Assembly (NCBI GenBank): GCA_015179025.1
Contig: WHUX01000636.1
Coordinates: 1 to 16,156, forward strand
From: Terfezia claveryi
Lineage: Eukaryota; Ascomycota; Pezizomycetes; Pezizales; Pezizaceae
Length of the DNA stretch: 16,156 nucleotides
Direction: 5' to 3'
Part shown: positions 5,699-16,048 of the stretch, one piece after another
Numbering within the stretch: position 1 is the stretch's first letter
Layout: each line of letters begins with the position of its first letter
Position numbers and translations under genes: made by a program
The notes under the pieces: model-generated
The model's database searches: none
What the model was told of the DNA's origin: nothing
The model's input: only the letters and a program-made list of their open reading frames with translations

Positions 5699-7851
5699 CT
5701 TTGCCTCCTTCAGACACCGGCCCACCATGTCATTGAATGTCATCAAAGAGATATATCTGCGCTGGTAGGCTGGGTGCACGACACTCGTTTTTCCCCGCAG
5801 CGTAACAGTCTTCTCCGGGACGTCCACCCAGTTCTCGACAGATTCCCGCCGACGGTCTCCACGATCCAGATGAAGCGAAAGATAGTTATATCAGACGCCA
5901 TCAACCCCTCCCACTCCTGCCACGAGCGCATGAAGGCTCCTTCCGAGTCACCATGGCTGTTGGAGATTGTCACTTGGATCCCAACGATGACCGCCTCCGA
6001 TTCGGGCAGCGGATCTGTCTTTTTGGCGCGAACCTGTTTGGGGCGAACTGCCAGGATTGCATCTACCGCCGCGTAGTTGTACGCGTGGGAACGTAGATAA
6101 TGGCCTTGTTATTCCGCTTGGGCGCATCATTTGGAAGATAACCACTGAACTTCTGTAGGTCAAGAGCTTTATGAAACTCAAGTTCGGGGCCGGCAAACTT
6201 TGTTCCGCTGGTGATCAATATTCCCAACACTGCCCTCTCAACCAGAAATCCAAGCACAGCCGGGTTCCCGCCTGCGTGTGCTATCCTGTTGACCCATGGT
6301 TTTTCTCCAAAGTCACCCAGATTTTGGAGTTGGCGCAATCTTGTAGCTCCAACTGTGCGTGCCAAATCGCAAGTTGTTCTGCCCACATATACCCCATCTT
6401 CCGCTCTCTCTCGGAAGAAAAAGCGGCCATCTAGGTGAGAACACTCTGTTTCCGCCAATGGTGTTTCGAAGATGCATGCCTCCCAACCCCGCTGAAACCT
6501 ACATTAACAATCTTTTAGTCATTACTTCTTAGACCTATAGCAGGGGAACAATGTCTAGCTACCTTTTCCTGGCATCGTCATTTCCAGAGTCAGAAAACTC
6601 TTCGAATTTAGCCGATGCGTATCTATTTATGGCTCCAACTAGCTTCATCACCTCTGGTAACTCCATCAGCCTCGCATGCACTGTTGGGAGAAGCTGGGCA
6701 CCCATAGTGGCGGGGCTGGGTCTCGCATTACTGAGTCTCGGAATACCACCAATTGCAACCTGTTGGCCAAGATCCTTGTCTGCAAGAACGTGCTCCAGTC
6801 CCCGGAGGAGAAGTGGCATACGCCCTGTCAAGCGTTCCAAGGACTCCTTTTGAGTGGGCTCGAACTGAAGCTGTTGGAGATGCCCATATGTGATGTCCAA
6901 CCGCCTCCACCATTCTGTCATCTCAATCTATGCCATGGTCAGGATCTAATGCCATGTTGAATAAGGAGAAACTTACATCATCGAGGCCCAGATATAGATT
7001 GAAACGAGATTCAGATGTGGCCATTATTTCATCATGTTTGGCGGCCGAGCAGTTGGCTGTGGAACTTGCCAGCTTCATATGTTTGGAGCTCAGACGATCC
7101 AGGAACCTGCGGGTTTGCGTCTTCTTCACATTGTTCACCCTGTCATACTCCCCATCATCCAGGGCGTTGGCCTGGTCTATCACCCAAATTATGGGTCTTT
7201 CCACCTGCGCCGCGAGATTACAGAACATAATCATATCCCATTCCAGGTCCTCCTGTGTACGTCCTTTTTCAAAGAAAAACCGGGTGAGCTCCTTAACTTT
7301 ATCCCCTAAGACGGGGTCCTGGTAGAAGGCCAAATATAACGACGGTAGGATATACAGAGCAGGCGGCTCGCACAGTAGCAGCTCATAACAATCGGGGAGA
7401 TAAATGACTCTCATCCCCTCCCGCTGCAATTGACAGACTAGCCCCGCAAGCAAGTAGGACTTCCCAGCTCCCAAAGTCCCATGGAGATGTAGTCTATTGT
7501 TTTGCATTGCATTCATTGCCTTGACTTGCTCATATATGGGTTTCCAAGCTGTACGCCCACAGAAACGGAATACATGCTCCTGACCCTCCAGCTGGAAGCG
7601 CTTCGGTACTACCCCTGCATATGGAAATGGTAATAATATGCACTGTTTGGGATCCGCAAATTGCTCCCATTTAACATCCAGTGCCTTTATCTGGTCTTTG
7701 GAGTGTCAGCACATCTTTCTCAAATCGAACTTCAGGAAGCGAAAAACATACCCGCTAGTTTGTGGATGACGGCCTGACTTCTTGCTGCTGCTAGCTCCTC
7801 CACTGGCTGCAAGCTCCCTTTCGTGATAAGTGATACCTGGGCAAGAGGCAT
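5693..7851 (-). pseudogene. Crinkler-type P-loop NTPase with C-terminal nuclease-like domain, frameshifted
   Basis: Crinkler (CRN/CR) proteins are NTPase-nuclease effectors known from oomycetes and several fungi, acting on or in nuclei. Here the exons are up to 7752, 6977-7695, 6563-6927 and 5693-6498. Introns are 7696-7751 (GTATGT, branch GCTGAC, AAG), 6928-6976 (GTAAGT, CCTGAC, TAG) and 6499-6562 (GTAGCT, TAG; weakest). All phases agree. Visible in order: PVEELAAARS, then WEQFADP and PFPYAG; Walker A GTLGAGKS; YLPDC; Walker B-like WVIDQANAL; LTGRMPLLLRGL; then VDAIL and GIQVT, the candidate PD-(D/E)xK active-site strands, and FRFIWI. Two apparent one-base losses shift the frame, near 6080-6088 and 5845-5868. 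Allowing for them the length is about 663 residues. The start is unresolved: ATG 7851 is the first in frame, but the frame is open to 7941, and an upstream exon (ATG near 8147, donor GTATGT) is possible. The frameshifts could be real decay or assembly errors. Confidence 0.8.
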
Positions 7852-7944
7852 GTCGATACCCGAGTCCACAGCTACACGCTGTTTCTTTCCTTTTGATTCT
7901 GGATTCTGCCAATAGCTATATGAGCCTAGTTGTGTAACGCGTTA

Positions 7945-8525
7945 ACGTACGTTGAGGCTTTGGGTATGAGAAGGAAATAATTAGGGGGTGGTAGGGGGGA
8001 GGGTATTACCCACGAATTGAAACGAAAGGCGTGTACGTATACAAAAGGATAAATGCCAACGAGATAGGTAACTTTAAAGCAATGAGTCGGCATTGTTAAG
8101 CCTGTCACGAGGGGACATACGCAAGTTGTGTGCATGTGTTTATAACAATTTTTTTATTTCAAAAACACATTACTCATATTGGGCCCCAGCAGGGGGACCA
8201 TGATGGAAACTCGGGTGGATTGTTGGAACGCACATCCAACCCACCCTAATTTATCTTGAACTCGGCAATACCTCCATCCTCTCAAGTTTTCTATGTCTTG
8301 CTTTTTACGTTCATGTTTTCTTCTTACCAAGACGTCATAATTCTTCTTGCTTCTATCATGACGTCTTACCCTGCAGTTACTAGTTCCCGCGTCCTGATTG
8401 GCTGTTAATCCATTCCCGGACGCTACTTACCCTGTATATATCTCAGCTAGATTTCCTTCTGTCTCGCTTCTAATTGAGCAGGCCTCCACCCGCATGGTTC
8501 ATTACCCTTGGTTACCTAAGGATGA
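7945..8525. promoter_or_regulatory. intergenic region with promoter-like motifs
   Basis: No gene supported. Two CRE/AP-1-like sites form an inverted pair: AAGACGTCAT at 8329-8338 and ATGACGTCTT at 8358-8367. On the + strand GATTGG (CCAAT box complement) near 8396 and GTATATATC near 8434-8442 follow in promoter order, which would direct transcription rightwards into the AT-rich block. This could be the remnant promoter of an LTR or a dead gene. Motif matching alone is weak evidence. Confidence 0.3.
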
Positions 8526-10050
8526 CTAACTACAGAAGAGTATTGAGTAGAATAATAGGGATCGGAATAAATAATAGGGGGGTGTCATCTTACTTATAAA
8601 AGAAGGCAATAGCAGAAGTTAAGTTTAGATAACTTGCTACTTATAGAGGCAGAAAGGGAACATTATGAGGAAATAATAAGTATTATTATTTATATTGATT
8701 GTATACTATCTTTATAAATACTATACTAATATTATAATATCTATAGTTATAATATTAGTTTCTACTAATACTTTATACTATTATACTATTATTTTAGATA
8801 TAGTTATATTTAATATATAACTATTATAAGTTAACTTTATAGTATTAATTACTTTATAAATTTTTACTTTATTAATTAAAGTAAAACTGAATAAATCTAT
8901 TAAAGAGATATATATAATAGATATAAGATATTAAAATAGATATTTAGTACTATAATATCCTCTTTTAGTACTTTAATCGACTATCTTTTACTTATTTTAT
9001 CTTATATATTAAATTATTTTAATACTATTTCTAGCTAATATATCTTTATAATACTTTTTTATATTCTAATAGTTCTAATATAATTAACTAGTATATAATA
9101 TAAAGTAAGTTCTTTATAGGATTAATTACTTTTTAGATTTTTATTTTATTAACTAAAGTAAAACTAGATATATCTATTAGAAAATATTTATAATAAATAT
9201 AAAATATTAAAATAGATATTTTTATGCTATAATACTTTCTTTAAGTACTTTAATAGACTACTTTCTACTTGTTCTATTTTATATATTAAATTTCTTTAAT
9301 ACTATTTTTAGCTAATATATGTCTATAATACCTTTTTATATTCTAATAGTTTTAGTATAATTAACTAGTATATAATATAAAGTGAGTTTTTTCTTTAATT
9401 TTAGAAATTTATATAGTTTTTATAAACTTCTTATAATTATTTTAATCTATTAAAAGCTAGCTAAAATATATTTAAATAGTAAGTTTTTAATTTTTTTTTT
9501 ATAGATACTAAAATAGGTTTAAATAGTAAGCTTTTAATTTATTTTTTATAGATTTAATTAAGCTATTAATAAAAAAACTTACTTTATAGTATACATTATA
9601 ACTAACTAACTATTATATATTTTTTAATATTTCTAGGACTAAAGTATCTATTAGTAGAAACTTTAACTTATTTAAATATATTTTTATTATCTAATTGCTT
9701 TTATAATAACTTATATTCTATTATTAGTATTTTAAATTCTTCTAATATCTCCTTAGTATTCTTTTTTCTTATAAATAACTATATAGTTTAGACTTACTAT
9801 TTTGAATATTACCTTTTTTACTTTAGTACTTTTTTTACTTTTATAGCTAGTAAACTTATTTAAATTATAAAGCTTTATTTAGACTATATAGGATTCTGTT
9901 TAAGTATCAAGTAATTCCTATTACCTATACTATAAATAATAATTAGATATATAGTTATAACAGTATTTAGGAATTAGAAGTACTAACTATAATTAGTCTA
10001 GAAGTGAAAGGTTTTTTAAAACTCTAAGAACTAGTTATTAGTAATAAACT
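8526..10050. repeat. extremely AT-rich, TpA-dense block (RIP-degraded DNA)
   Basis: Almost entirely A and T from about 8640, dominated by TA dinucleotides, with stops in every frame and no ORF of note. This is what heavily RIP-mutated transposon DNA looks like in Pezizomycotina. The original element cannot be identified by eye. Confidence 0.75.
8844..9397 (+). repeat. 277-bp tandem duplication inside the AT-rich block
   Basis: Two diverged copies start at ATTAATTACTTT (8844 and 9121). Both run through TTATTAA(T/C)TAAAGTAAAACT, AATATTAAAATAGATATTT or a close form, and end with AATTAACTAGTATATAATAT. Many differences between copies are A/G or T/C, consistent with RIP of a duplication. Confidence 0.75.
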
Positions 10051-10369
10051 TATAGGTTATTAGTAATTAATAAAGAGCTATAGATATTACTCTATAATAG
10101 TATTTGTAAAAGTTGTATAAGGGGACTGAAAAATCAGATTAAATTAGATTAAGATTTAATCTAATCAAATAATCTTAGGCTAGTAATATATACTACAAAG
10201 TAGATTACTAATAGTGTATTGTTCAGCCTTACTATTAAAGTTCTTACCAGTAGTATAAGATTACTATAATAGGTAAAGTAGTATAGGAGTGCCAAAGGCA
10301 CTTAAAAATTAACTAGTAAAACTTCTATATTAATTGTACTCTAACTATCTTCTCAGTTTTAACTATCTA

Positions 10370-11350
10370 TCTAACTGAAGAGAAATTTAGGGGACTATAT
10401 ATATTCCTATTGGGGCAGTACTGGGGCAGTACTAAGGTATTGTACTATCATCTGACTCTTACATAATTTAAAATTAACATAATAGAAACTTTTAGATAGT
10501 CCTTCCAAATACTATCTAGTACAAAATAGGTTAAGTCTTAACTTTGACTTATACATATGAAAGCATATAGAAATATGTGAAAGCATGTGAAATATTAGCA
10601 AGGCAAATAGTACACAAAATGTTATGTATTTTAAGATGCTTGCTAAGTAAGAAAATACATAAGAAATATATTTGTGAGGGAGAGGGTTAGTGTTACAGCT
10701 CAGGTAAGAGGCCTACCTTTGACAGGGGATATCCCAATACATAATTATGGCTGCTAACTGCTATAGCCTGATCAACCATACAGATACAGGTAATTTGTCC
10801 AGGATAGACGGGTATTGGAGCAAGGAAGCATATGACCTCTAAATGTCTTCTCATACATGTACTCTCTTCTATAGATATCCATTAAGTTCTTATATTCATT
10901 ATTCATATGTTGTTATTCATTGTATGCAAGTTTATCTTCTGTATGACAGCCTGACTGCAATGCGTTGAAGTTCAGGCTGCCTAATCAATGTATGTCAGAC
11001 TGCAGGATTCCTAAATAGGAAGCATTTTCTTATTCTAGGCAACTATCTGATGTCAGTGCTACTAAGCTGTTATAGGAAGTGTCATTAGATCTGATAACGA
11101 GTTATCAGATCTACAATTCTATATAAGCTACCACTTTTACATAGTTAATACAATAAGACCCAAGTAGTATTCTAAGTCTACATATAGCTTTACTCTTATC
11201 GAGTCCGCTTTACACCCGAGTTGTGACTGTGTTTATACTTGTACTTAATTCTAATAACCTCTTTATACCATTACCGCCGACTTGTATATTCATAGTTTCA
11301 GCCCGCCTGTAACAGTTAGTTATAGGGTATGAGTAAGCCACTTCCTTACA
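10370..11350 (-). mobile_element. element B, degraded 3' LTR (interrupted)
   Basis: 10380-10500 matches 14580-14690 of the intact B-type LTR: AGGGGACTATATA, repeated GGGGCAGTACT, CATCTGAC and AACATAATAGAAACT. The differences in the best-aligned stretch are all C to T or G to A. The outer edge is CACTTCCTTACA near 11339-11350, matching the LTR edge ACTTCCTTACA at 14890-14900. On the minus strand a purine run (GGGAGGCA) precedes this edge, as a polypurine tract should before a 3' LTR. The left limit is uncertain; it may lie near 10050. A solo LTR (10691-11314) splits it. Confidence 0.6.
10691..11314. mobile_element. solo LTR (element C), 624 bp, 5-bp TSD
   Basis: It begins TGTTACAG and ends CTGTAACA (perfect 8-bp inverted ends with TG...CA) and is flanked by GTTAG at 10686-10690 and 11315-11319. 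No coding frame is present. Internally it has a TATATAAG box (11120-11127) and a 13-bp perfect inverted repeat with a 2-base spacer (TAGATCTGATAAC, 11086-11113). Size, ends and 5-bp duplication all fit a solo LTR left by LTR-LTR recombination. The superfamily is not known. Confidence 0.85.
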
Positions 11351-11985
11351 TGCCTCCCTATTTAGATAAAAACTTCCATCTTAAGAAATAAACAGGGGTC
11401 TGGATTTATGTATATTAGTAGTTAACATTTAATCTATAATACCTATTATTCTTATCCTTATAGGTATTACCTCTACTTGCTTCTATATTAAATCTGATAT
11501 TGTTATAACCTTCCTTGAAGTCTTTTTCAACAACAATGTCATCTATGAAATTCTTAATTACCTTTTGGGCTGTTTTTCTATAAAGAAATGTCTAAGTATT
11601 ATTTGGAGTAAATCCATCTCTTTACCTTTTTCTTTGTCAATCTTGACTGCATTAGATGAAATAGGGGAGCAAAAACACTTTCTCTTTCCTTATTAATTAT
11701 ATCTAGGACTTCCCTTCTTGTCTTATTTTTTTCAAGCTTATTCTCACTAACCTTCCTTTTCTTGTAAGTTGCTTGCTTGCTACCATATAACTAGAATTCT
11801 TTTTTCAATGACTTATCAACACCATCAGCAAATACCTAACTATTAAACTTTTGAGGCTATCCCTTCCATTTCACCAAGTACTGCAGCTTCCCTGTTCTAG
11901 GTTATGACCTGAATTCCAAAACTCTTTCTACCTTATATCTATCTTTCTTAACTGGTCCTGGTTGTTCCAAAGTCCTAGAAGGGAA
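11351..11985 (-). pseudogene. element B, degraded integrase tail with chromodomain
   Basis: Read on the minus strand, 11835-11975 encodes a broken chromodomain: RYKVERVLEF, then GKLQYLVKWKG, then FNS, with in-frame stops inside. A Lys-rich tail follows leftwards to about 11590. Chromodomains at the end of retroelement integrases bind methylated histone H3 and steer integration to heterochromatin. The position is right: the domain lies just inside the B polypurine tract and LTR edge. The part upstream of the chromodomain is missing here because element A's LTR begins at 11989. Confidence 0.6.
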
Positions 11986-11988
11986 CTG

Positions 11989-12449
11989 TGATGGCATAGG
12001 CTATGACATAGATGATTGGCTATGAACGTAACTCTAAGGAGCGCACGTAATGGCCAAACTATACCATACTAGCGTGGTATAGTTTCAATTGACTATATAT
12101 ATTATAGTGGGTTTGGTAGACAATAGTATAGACATAGACTATGGACAAAAGGCAACTTGTATAAAAGAGTCAATATACAAGACGTTGTGTGAAGAGTAAG
12201 AACAAAGAATACAACTATGGCCTTATATATATACAGCTGTTCACTCTATGATATCATCATATCATGTAAGGAAGATTACATATGGATATTCAACATCTTA
12301 TCAATCTGAGACTCGCGACTAAACCTTATCTAACTCTCAAAGTACAATAACTATTGCTTATGATTACAGGTAATAATTCATGACAGATTCCATAATAGTG
12401 TCCATGATAGCATCTGTGATAAAGTTCCGTGACATAGCTCATGATAGTA
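11989..12449 (-). mobile_element. element A, 3' LTR of Gypsy chromovirus
   Basis: About 461 bp. The left edge reads TGATGGCATAGGCTATGACA and the right edge, on the minus strand, TACTATCATGAGCTATGTCA, giving imperfect terminal inverted repeats; the expected TG is TA at the right edge, compatible with one mutation. A polypurine tract (AAGGGGGG on the minus strand, 12451-12458) sits immediately upstream of this edge. A minus-strand TATATATAAGG box near 12223-12233 would be the LTR promoter. Its target duplication would have to be found at the other end of A, outside the window. Confidence 0.75.
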
Positions 12450-12479
12450 TCCCCCCTTAAGGCCGAAGTCTCCTAAGCT

Positions 12480-14247
12480 TTAACTAGTAGTGTCTTCTAG
12501 TAGAGGTCCTGGCTTATCAGAGTACTGAGCGTGAAATTGATTGATGGCTTTTAATTTATTGACATTGATAGCTGGTTCCAGTCTGGATTATCATAACCTA
12601 CCCATTTGATTAAGTATTGGAGTTTTTTCTATTGTATCTGTGAATCTAGAATTTCTTCCACATGCCATTCTTCTTCATTGTCAATTATGATGGGTGGAGG
12701 TGGAGAATTCTTCTGCCCAAGTAGAGGATTATTATCAGGGTCCAGAGTGAGACATGCTGAACCCATGATATTGAATTGTAGGTGGAAAGTCAAGTTGTAG
12801 GCATATGGGGATATGACTTTCAATATCTTGTATAGTCCTATGCGTTTATGATCCAACTTCTTACTTGGTCATTGTGTAGTAACTGTTTATACATTGAACT
12901 ATACTAATCTCCTTCTTTGAATGCGGGTGCTGGTTTCCATCATTTGTCTGCTTGTTCTTGTTGCTTTGCTTGAGCTCTTGCCATTTCATGTTGCAGATGT
13001 TCCGTGAGTTCTTTTATCTTTGTGCTAATTTTATGGCATTCCATTCTCCTTGTTCATTTGGTGTAATTGACAAATCAAATTGCCAGTGTGGATCTCTACC
13101 ATAGTTAGCAAAGAATGGGATACTTCTGTCATTTTGATACTTGATTGTTTGATGAATTGCTAGATGAAGCCAATTTTCCCAATCGTCTTGCAGATAATTA
13201 ACGTATATACATAGGTACTGTTTTAGTATGGCATTTATCCATTCCATTTGACCATCAGTTTGTGAATGGAATGGGCTTGAAACTAATAACTTCACCTGAA
13301 GGATTTAACACAATGTCTTCCAGAATTTTGCAATAAATTGTGTTCCTCTATCTAAGACAATTGTTTAGGTAAACCATAAGTCGGAAAATATATCTTGCAT
13401 AAAGATCTGGCAGTTTTCAGCTGTAGTAGTATCACGACAAGGTATAAAGTGGCGCGTTTTTGTCAACTGGCAAACTACTACTAGTATCGCATTATATCTA
13501 TTTGACCAACTTAAAGGTAGTCCCATAATGAAATCCATTAAAATATCTTGCCAAGCCCCTTATAGTATTGATAATGGTCATAGGATTCCGAAAGAGCATA
13601 TCATAACATTTTTGATCATTGATAGGGATGACAATTGCGAATATAACAATCTACTTCTTTATGCATTTGTGGCCAATAGTATTGTCGCGATAATAATTCC
13701 AGAGTTTAGAACGCTCTGGATGTCCTGCTATTGGGTTATATGGTGATTTTTAATTAATTGTAGCTTCAGAGGATTATAGTTTGGTATGTAAATTTTCCCC
13801 CGAAATCTTAGCTTGCCATTATCCTCTTCGCATTCTACTAATAAGATATCTTTTGATTGTTTTGTCCCTATTGGAGTTTCTTCAATATTTCCTGTAGTAC
13901 CGGATCAATAGCAAATCCCTGTTGGAACAAGTCCTCAATAGATTGGCCCTCTTCCATTATCACATTTATTGCCAAGTTATGGGGTTTTATTACCACTTGG
14001 TGTTGGAATTATATATGTTCATCCTCTTCTTTAGGAAGGTCTCCCAACCTTCTTGTGAGGGATCCAGTTTTCCAGTAGATTTTCCTGGTCTGTAGATTAT
14101 CTTAAAGTTAAAGTGAGATAAATACTCTGACCATCTAGCTTGGTGTCTATTTAATAGTTTTGTAGACATGAAATATTCTAGATTTCTATAGTCGAAGAGT
14201 ACTTTTATGGGATATATAGTAGATTCTAGTTCTGGTCTCCATTCTTC
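12480..14247 (-). pseudogene. element A, Ty3/Gypsy pol remnant: RNase H end, integrase, chromodomain
   Basis: Read right to left on the minus strand: an RNase H end with [26 protein letters not shown] and YRPGKS (about 14247-14030); a frameshifted zinc-binding region with GHPERSK (about 13730); an integrase core with MDFIMGLPL (D near 13534), LDRGTQF (D at 13350-13352) and SSPFHSQTDGQ followed by E at 13242-13244. The last two acidic residues are 35 apart, the DD35E spacing. Then DHKRIGLYKILKVISPYAY and a chromodomain (EEEWHVEEILDS, KLQYLIKWVGYD), with FHAQYSDKPGP before the stop at 12480-12482. Several stops and frameshifts make it inactive. Its closest known kin are fungal chromoviruses of the MAGGY/Pyret type. 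Confidence 0.85.
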
Positions 14248-14252
14248 AAAGC

Positions 14253-14900
14253 TGTAATGTATATTAAAAATATAAAGTAAGGTGGCGTGCTTCATAACCA
14301 ACTCTCTACTGCCGGGGCAGTACTAGAGTTTACTACAGCAAACTATAGGTGCATGGAACTATAGCTTCTGTTTAAGTATATCTTGCTTGCATATATTCTA
14401 TTGTCGCTCTAGTTGTAAAAGGTAGGCCGACCGGCCTATAACTTGTTATTGAAACATAGAGGGAGATGGGCCCAAACGGGCCCAGAATATAATAGCTCAA
14501 TACTTTATTATTGGTAGATATCTACTACTCTGTTTCTGTCTCTATCCTGGCTTACTGACTTAACGCTCCTCCAACAAGGGGAATTCAGGGGACTATATAC
14601 TGTCCACAGTGGGCAGTGCTGGGCAGTGCTGGGGCAGTGCGCCATCATCTGACCCATTACATGATTTGAAATCAACATGATAGAAACTGCCAGAAACTAC
14701 TAGGAAATAGAACTACAAGTATCGCGTGACCCTTCCATGAGTCACGCTCATTACTATAATGAAATACATGAGTTACTATACCTTTATTATCATCTGCCGG
14801 CCGACGCTGGCGGCCTGATAATATCTTATTCCACTAGGTTAAAAGTTGGTATGTAACGGGAGTTACATTTCATTGGGAAATGGAATGTGACTTCCTTACA
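14253..14900 (-). repeat. left LTR (3' LTR) of the nested element
   Basis: Nearly identical to 15390-16048 apart from scattered substitutions and small indels. It contains a 7-bp stem with 4-base loop, TGGGCCC AAAC GGGCCCA (14467-14484), and a short tandem GGGCAGTGCT repeat (near 14609-14640) whose G-run length differs between the two LTRs. Confidence 0.85.
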
Positions 14901-15389
14901 TGGCTCCCTCAAAAAAGAGAGTCCTACTCTTAAATATTAAAGTTTTACCTTGTCGCAAGGTGTTGTTTTTAAATATATGTTGTTATACTGATAAGATTTG
15001 TTGATACCACACAATAATAATAACTGTTCGGTCAGGCCTCCAACCTTTCCAACACAAGTTATTAAGTTTGTCGCACATTACCAGAAAATGTGGGACCTTA
15101 CAATTGAGTAACCAATTCAATTGTACTGACTTTGGTGAAGAGAAACCAAGTCTGACTTTGGCAAGGAAAAACCAAGTCTTTAAATATGTATCTAAATCTT
15201 GAAGTATAAGTTGTATACTTAATAACTTCCTATTGACAAGTACTTTTTATTGTAACCTTTAGCTATTATAATAAACTCTTTGTCTCGAGTTTAGTTATAA
15301 CACTTCATACTATTGTAATAGAGGTAGATATGTCTATTACTTTTCATAGAAGCTTGCTATTGTTACCACTTGAGACTTAAATAATAAAG
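14901..15389 (-). other. internal region of the nested LTR element, non-coding
   Basis: 489 bases with no meaningful ORF. It holds a 26-bp tandem duplication (15127-15152 and 15153-15178). Each copy starts TGACTTTGG and ends CCAAGTC, so each can fold on itself. No primer-binding site could be assigned with confidence: TGGTAACA on the minus strand lies about 20 bases from the LTR edge rather than next to it. Confidence 0.7.
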
Positions 15390-16048
15390 TACTATGTCCT
15401 ATTAAAAAATGTAAAGTAAGGCGGTAGCTTCATAACCAACTCTCTACTGCCGGGTGGCAGTACTAGAGTTTACTACAGCAAACTATAGGTGCAAGAACCT
15501 ATAGCTTCTGTTTAAGTATATCTTGCTTGTATATATTCTATTGTCACTCTAGTTGTAGAAGATAAGCCCAACCGGCCTATTACTTGTTATTGGAACATAG
15601 AGGGAGATGGGCCCAAACGGGCCCAGAATATAATAGCTCAATACTTTATTATTGGTAGATATCTACTACTCTGTTTCTGTCTCTATCACTGGCTTGAACT
15701 GACTTGAACGCTCCTCCAACAAAGGGGAATTCAGGGGACTATATACTGTCCATAGTGGGGCAGTGCTGGGGCAGTGCTGGGGCAGTGCGCCATCATCTGA
15801 CCCATTACATGATTTGAAATCAACATATAGAAACTGCCAGAAACTACTAGGAAATAGAACTACAAGTATTGCGTGACCCTTCCAATGAGTCACGCTCATT
15901 ACTATAATGAAATACATGAGTTACTATACCTTTATTATCATCTGCCGGCCGACGCTGGCAGCCTAATAATATCTTATTCCACTAGGTTAAAAGTTGGTAT
16001 GTAATGGGAGTTACATTTCATTGGGAAATGGAATGTGACTTCCTTACA
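15390..16048 (-). repeat. right LTR (5' LTR) of the nested element
   Basis: Partner of 14253-14900. The same GGGCCC stem-loop is at 15608-15625, and GGGGCAGTGCT is present in three tandem copies near 15757-15787. The outer edge CTTCCTTACA is followed directly by the target duplication AAAGC. Confidence 0.85.

Larger units (their letters stand above)
14253..16048 (-). mobile_element. non-autonomous LTR element (B family) inserted in element A
   Basis: A 648-bp left LTR (14253-14900), a 489-bp internal region (14901-15389) and a 659-bp right LTR (15390-16048). The whole is flanked by AAAGC at 14248-14252 and 16049-16053. Removing it restores continuity of the RNase H frame of element A, which confirms both edges. 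The LTRs end TGTAA...TTACA; the right LTR's inner edge reads TA instead of TG. The minus orientation is inferred from the purine-rich run next to the left LTR, matching element B. The internal region has no coding capacity, so the element is TRIM/LARD-like and needed proteins from a relative. Confidence 0.85.

Noticed and set aside
5603..6434. Plus-strand ORFs of 75-157 codons opposite the Crinkler-type gene
   Set aside because: They are antisense shadows of conserved minus-strand coding sequence (VDA and GIQVT motifs) and have no motif of their own.
7706..7912. 68-codon minus-strand frame reading into the first intron
   Set aside because: It lacks an ATG, its frame does not match the downstream exon phase, and it runs through the GTATGT donor. 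The alternative frame joins in phase to the NTPase exon.
8640..10050. Mitochondrial DNA insertion as the source of the AT-rich block
   Set aside because: No mitochondrial gene, tRNA or intron signature is visible. TpA dominance and neighbouring RIP-mutated retroelements explain it better.
12606..14078. Plus-strand ORFs at 12606, 13528 and 13857
   Set aside because: They are antisense to recognisable Gypsy integrase, chromodomain and RNase H sequence.
15666..15917. 83-codon minus-strand ORF
   Set aside because: It lies wholly inside an LTR, and the matching region of the other LTR does not keep the frame. Incidental.
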